DNA from: Pirellula staleyi DSM 6068
GTDB lineage: Bacteria; Planctomycetota; Planctomycetia; Pirellulales; Pirellulaceae
Assembly: GCA_945870455.1 (NCBI GenBank)
Contig: CAMBSL010000028.1
Location: forward strand, 1-36,824
Length of the DNA stretch: 36,824 bases
Reading direction: 5' to 3'
The position numbers were made by a program, and so were the translations under genes. Within the stretch, counting starts at the first letter, position 1, and every line of letters starts with the position of its first letter. Under the pieces are notes generated by a model, which was not told the DNA's origin, did not search any database, and saw only the letters and a program-made list of their open reading frames with translations. This document shows positions 34,988 to 36,824 of the stretch, one piece after another.

Positions 34988-36824
34988 GATCGATCGATGC
35001 CCCCAAAATCCGATTCAATGGCCGGATGATTCTGTAACGTTTCCGTTCGAAGTATGTTTGTACTACATTGTGCTGCGACGTTTGCAAGAATCTTTCGCAC
35101 TTGATCCAGCTTTGCCGGTTTAATCAGATGATAACTGAATCCTGCCTCAATCGAAGCTTGACGGTCTGATTCCAGACCATATCCGGTTAGAGCCACCAGG
35201 ACTACGTTCTTGAGACTCGGCTGATTTCGAATCTGCTTCGCAACCTCGTATCCGTTAAGACCTGGTAGTCCGATATCGAGCAAGACAACATCGGGGATGT
35301 ATTCCATCGCGATCTTGACTGCCGTCGGACCGTCATGTGCAGTTCGCACTTCATTTCCTGTTTCCTTGAGCAACATGGAAAAGCTCAATACCGTATCGAC
35401 ATTGTCATCCACGATGAGTATCCGCAAGGGGATAATTTGCTTGTCGGGAACAACCGCTGCGACTTGCACTGCCTGCATGCTCTTGGGCGACTCCGCAGGT
35501 AGCCGAACGACAAACTCACTTCCTTGCCTTAGTGTACTGAAGACTTCGACTTTACCGCCATGCATTTCCGTCAGTTGCTGAACCAGTGCTAGCCCGATGC
35601 CTAGTCCCCCTTGAGAACGATCGAGCGAACGTTCCGCTTGGGTGAACAGATCGAAGATACAAGGAAGCAAATCGGGCGTAATTCCAACACCGGTATCTTT
35701 CACCCGCAAAATGCACTCGGCTCCGGACTGCTCAGCGCTCAGCCAAATCGTTCCATTAGGGTCTGTGTATTTTGCGGCATTGGTGAGCAGGTTGACCAAA
35801 ACTTGTTCAAGCCTTGCCGCGTCGGCGTGCAACCAGATTGGTTCCGTTGGGATCGTCACGTTCATTTTGTGGCCACGTTGCAGAATCAGTGGGCTAACGG
35901 TTTCTACGGCCGATCGAATAATGTCTCCGACTGCGACCGAGACCTTACGAAGTTGCACCATGCCGGTTGTGATTCGCGACACTTCGAGAAGATCGTCGAC
36001 AAGGTGTTGCAACTGGTCGGTTTGCCGTTCAATGATGCCTCTGGCTTCCTTCTGTAATTCGTTCTCATTGCTTTTCTGCATGCCCAGCATTTGCACGGCG
36101 TTCGAAATGGGGGCCAGAGGACTACGAAGTTCGTGAGAAAGCATCGCGAGGAACTCGTCCTTGCGCCGATGCAAATCGGATAGTTCGGCCGCTTGGAGTT
36201 GCATTTGCTTTTCAAGTCGACTTCGTTCGGTTACATCGCGGGCTGCGGCGAAGACACCTTGTAGTTTCCTGTCGCGATCATAGAACGTCGTTGCATTATA
36301 GGAGACAATCGTTTGAGTTCCGTCTCTGGCTCGTGCCGTCAGCTCGTAGTCTGTAACTTTGCCTTCGGCTAGAACTAATTTGATCCCTGCTTCGGCAAAC
36401 TCTGGGTTGGTAAAGTAGTCTTTGAAGGGAGCTCCGATCAACTCGTCTCGGGTACAACCAGTGAGCTCCTCCATCTGCTTGTTGACATCGCTAATGATTC
36501 CTCGCGGGTCGGTTGTAATCAACGCATCGATGTTGGATTCGATGAGCGAGCGAGTGTAAAACTGTTGGTCGCGAACACGTTGATCAAGCAGCATACGTTC
36601 CGCTTCGACTTGTTTACGAGCTGTATTGTCAGTTCCGATGAGCAGGTAGCCGATGATGTTTTCTTGAGCGTCGCGAAGCGCAGTCACCGATACGATAGCG
36701 GGGAAACGCGTGCCATCTTTTCGAATGTAGCTCAATTCGTAGATATCTTCGATTCCTCGAGAGGCTTTGAAAACAAGGGCTTCGAAACCGGGTGTGATGG
36801 TGGTTTGAAGTTCGGAGCTTAGGG
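34984..36824 (-). CDS. Hybrid histidine kinase: PAS - PAS - HisKA - HATPase - REC (5' end outside window)
   Basis: The frame is open to the last base of the window, so the N-terminus is missing; the leading residues (YELSYIRKDGTRFPAIVSV) are the end of a PAS/PAC domain. A second PAS spans roughly 36550-36225. HisKA carries FLAMLSHELRSPLAPI with its His encoded at 36133-36135, and HATPase has NLLTNAAKYT, DTGVGI and GGLGIGLAL. A C-terminal receiver (LRILIVDDNVDTVLSFS, LLDIGLPGLNGYEVAK, Lys in LIKPAKLDQ) ends the protein. No membrane segment is visible in this part. Its stop overlaps the start of the next kinase as ATGA, so the pair is translationally coupled. Confidence 0.92.
   Translation of the reverse strand, partial: LSSELQTTITPGFEALVFKASRGIEDIYELSYIRKDGTRFPAIVSVTALRDAQENIIGYLLIGTDNTARKQVEAERMLLDQRVRDQQFYTRSLIESNIDALITTDPRGIISDVNKQMEELTGCTRDELIGAPFKDYFTNPEFAEAGIKLVLAEGKVTDYELTARARDGTQTIVSYNATTFYDRDRKLQGVFAAARDVTERSRLEKQMQLQAAELSDLHRRKDEFLAMLSHELRSPLAPISNAVQMLGMQKSNENELQKEARGIIERQTDQLQHLVDDLLEVSRITTGMVQLRKVSVAVGDIIRSAVETVSPLILQRGHKMNVTIPTEPIWLHADAARLEQVLVNLLTNAAKYTDPNGTIWLSAEQSGAECILRVKDTGVGITPDLLPCIFDLFTQAERSLDRSQGGLGIGLALVQQLTEMHGGKVEVFSTLRQGSEFVVRLPAESPKSMQAVQVAAVVPDKQIIPLRILIVDDNVDTVLSFSMLLKETGNEVRTAHDGPTAVKIAMEYIPDVVLLDIGLPGLNGYEVAKQIRNQPSLKNVVLVALTGYGLESDRQASIEAGFSYHLIKPAKLDQVRKILANVAAQCSTNILRTETLQNHPAIESDFGGIDRS

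Overview
The window looks like a chromosome segment of a planctomycete, probably of the Pirellulaceae type. The evidence is gene content: a planctomycete-cytochrome (PSCyt1/DUF1549/DUF1553) gene paired with a Tat-exported DUF1501 gene, a DUF5009/HGSNAT-like membrane acyltransferase, large coiled-coil membrane proteins, and palindromic intergenic repeats of a kind I recall from this phylum. Base composition is moderate by eye. I see no tRNA, rRNA, transposase or CRISPR array.

Layout. 1-4382 (+): the end of a large membrane protein gene and a translationally coupled gene for a coiled-coil, charged-repeat protein. 4539-5021 (+): a DinB-fold protein. 5099-9737 (-): the DUF1501/planctomycete-cytochrome pair behind a recognisable promoter. 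9888-11135 (-): DUF5009-like acyltransferase. 11136-12360: gene-poor stretch with 31-bp tandem repeats and a frameshifted, shortened AttH/CrtC-like gene. 12607-14020 (+): an EutR-like AraC regulator and a DUF2294 protein. 14128-23046 (-): one 8.9-kb gene for a cyclic beta-1,2-glucan synthase of the NdvB/ChvB type (2972 aa). 23047-25058: an intergenic zone bracketed by two related outward-facing terminators, an operator-like palindrome, two small cytoplasmic protein genes and a Gly/Tyr/Asn-rich secreted protein. 25088-27626 (-): an SDR, ABC-ATPase, ABC-2 permease operon. 27880-30297 (-): a histidine-phosphatase/MDR-reductase fusion and a secreted PRC-barrel protein. 30560-36824 (-): a signalling block of two tandem paralogous hybrid histidine kinases, a 400-bp repeat hub, and a receiver-DUF2294 fusion protein.

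How the genes may work together. The two kinases overlap by 4 bp and each ends in a receiver domain; the REC-DUF2294 protein lies downstream on the same strand and could be an output, but this is inference from position. DUF2294 occurs twice in the window, once alone behind the AraC gene and once fused to a receiver. The glucan synthase should make a periplasmic or secreted cyclic glucan; a terminator hairpin ends about six bases before its first ATG, which suggests leader attenuation or a start and promoter different from the obvious ones.

The most unusual items are the REC-DUF2294 fusion with its heptamer repeat at the start codon, the phosphatase-reductase fusion, the paired outward terminators at the glucan synthase start, the 177-bp triple nested inverted repeat at 31550-31726, and two copies of a second palindromic family at 27778-27845 and 30422-30465. 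All family names come from reading sequence by eye; no database search was run.
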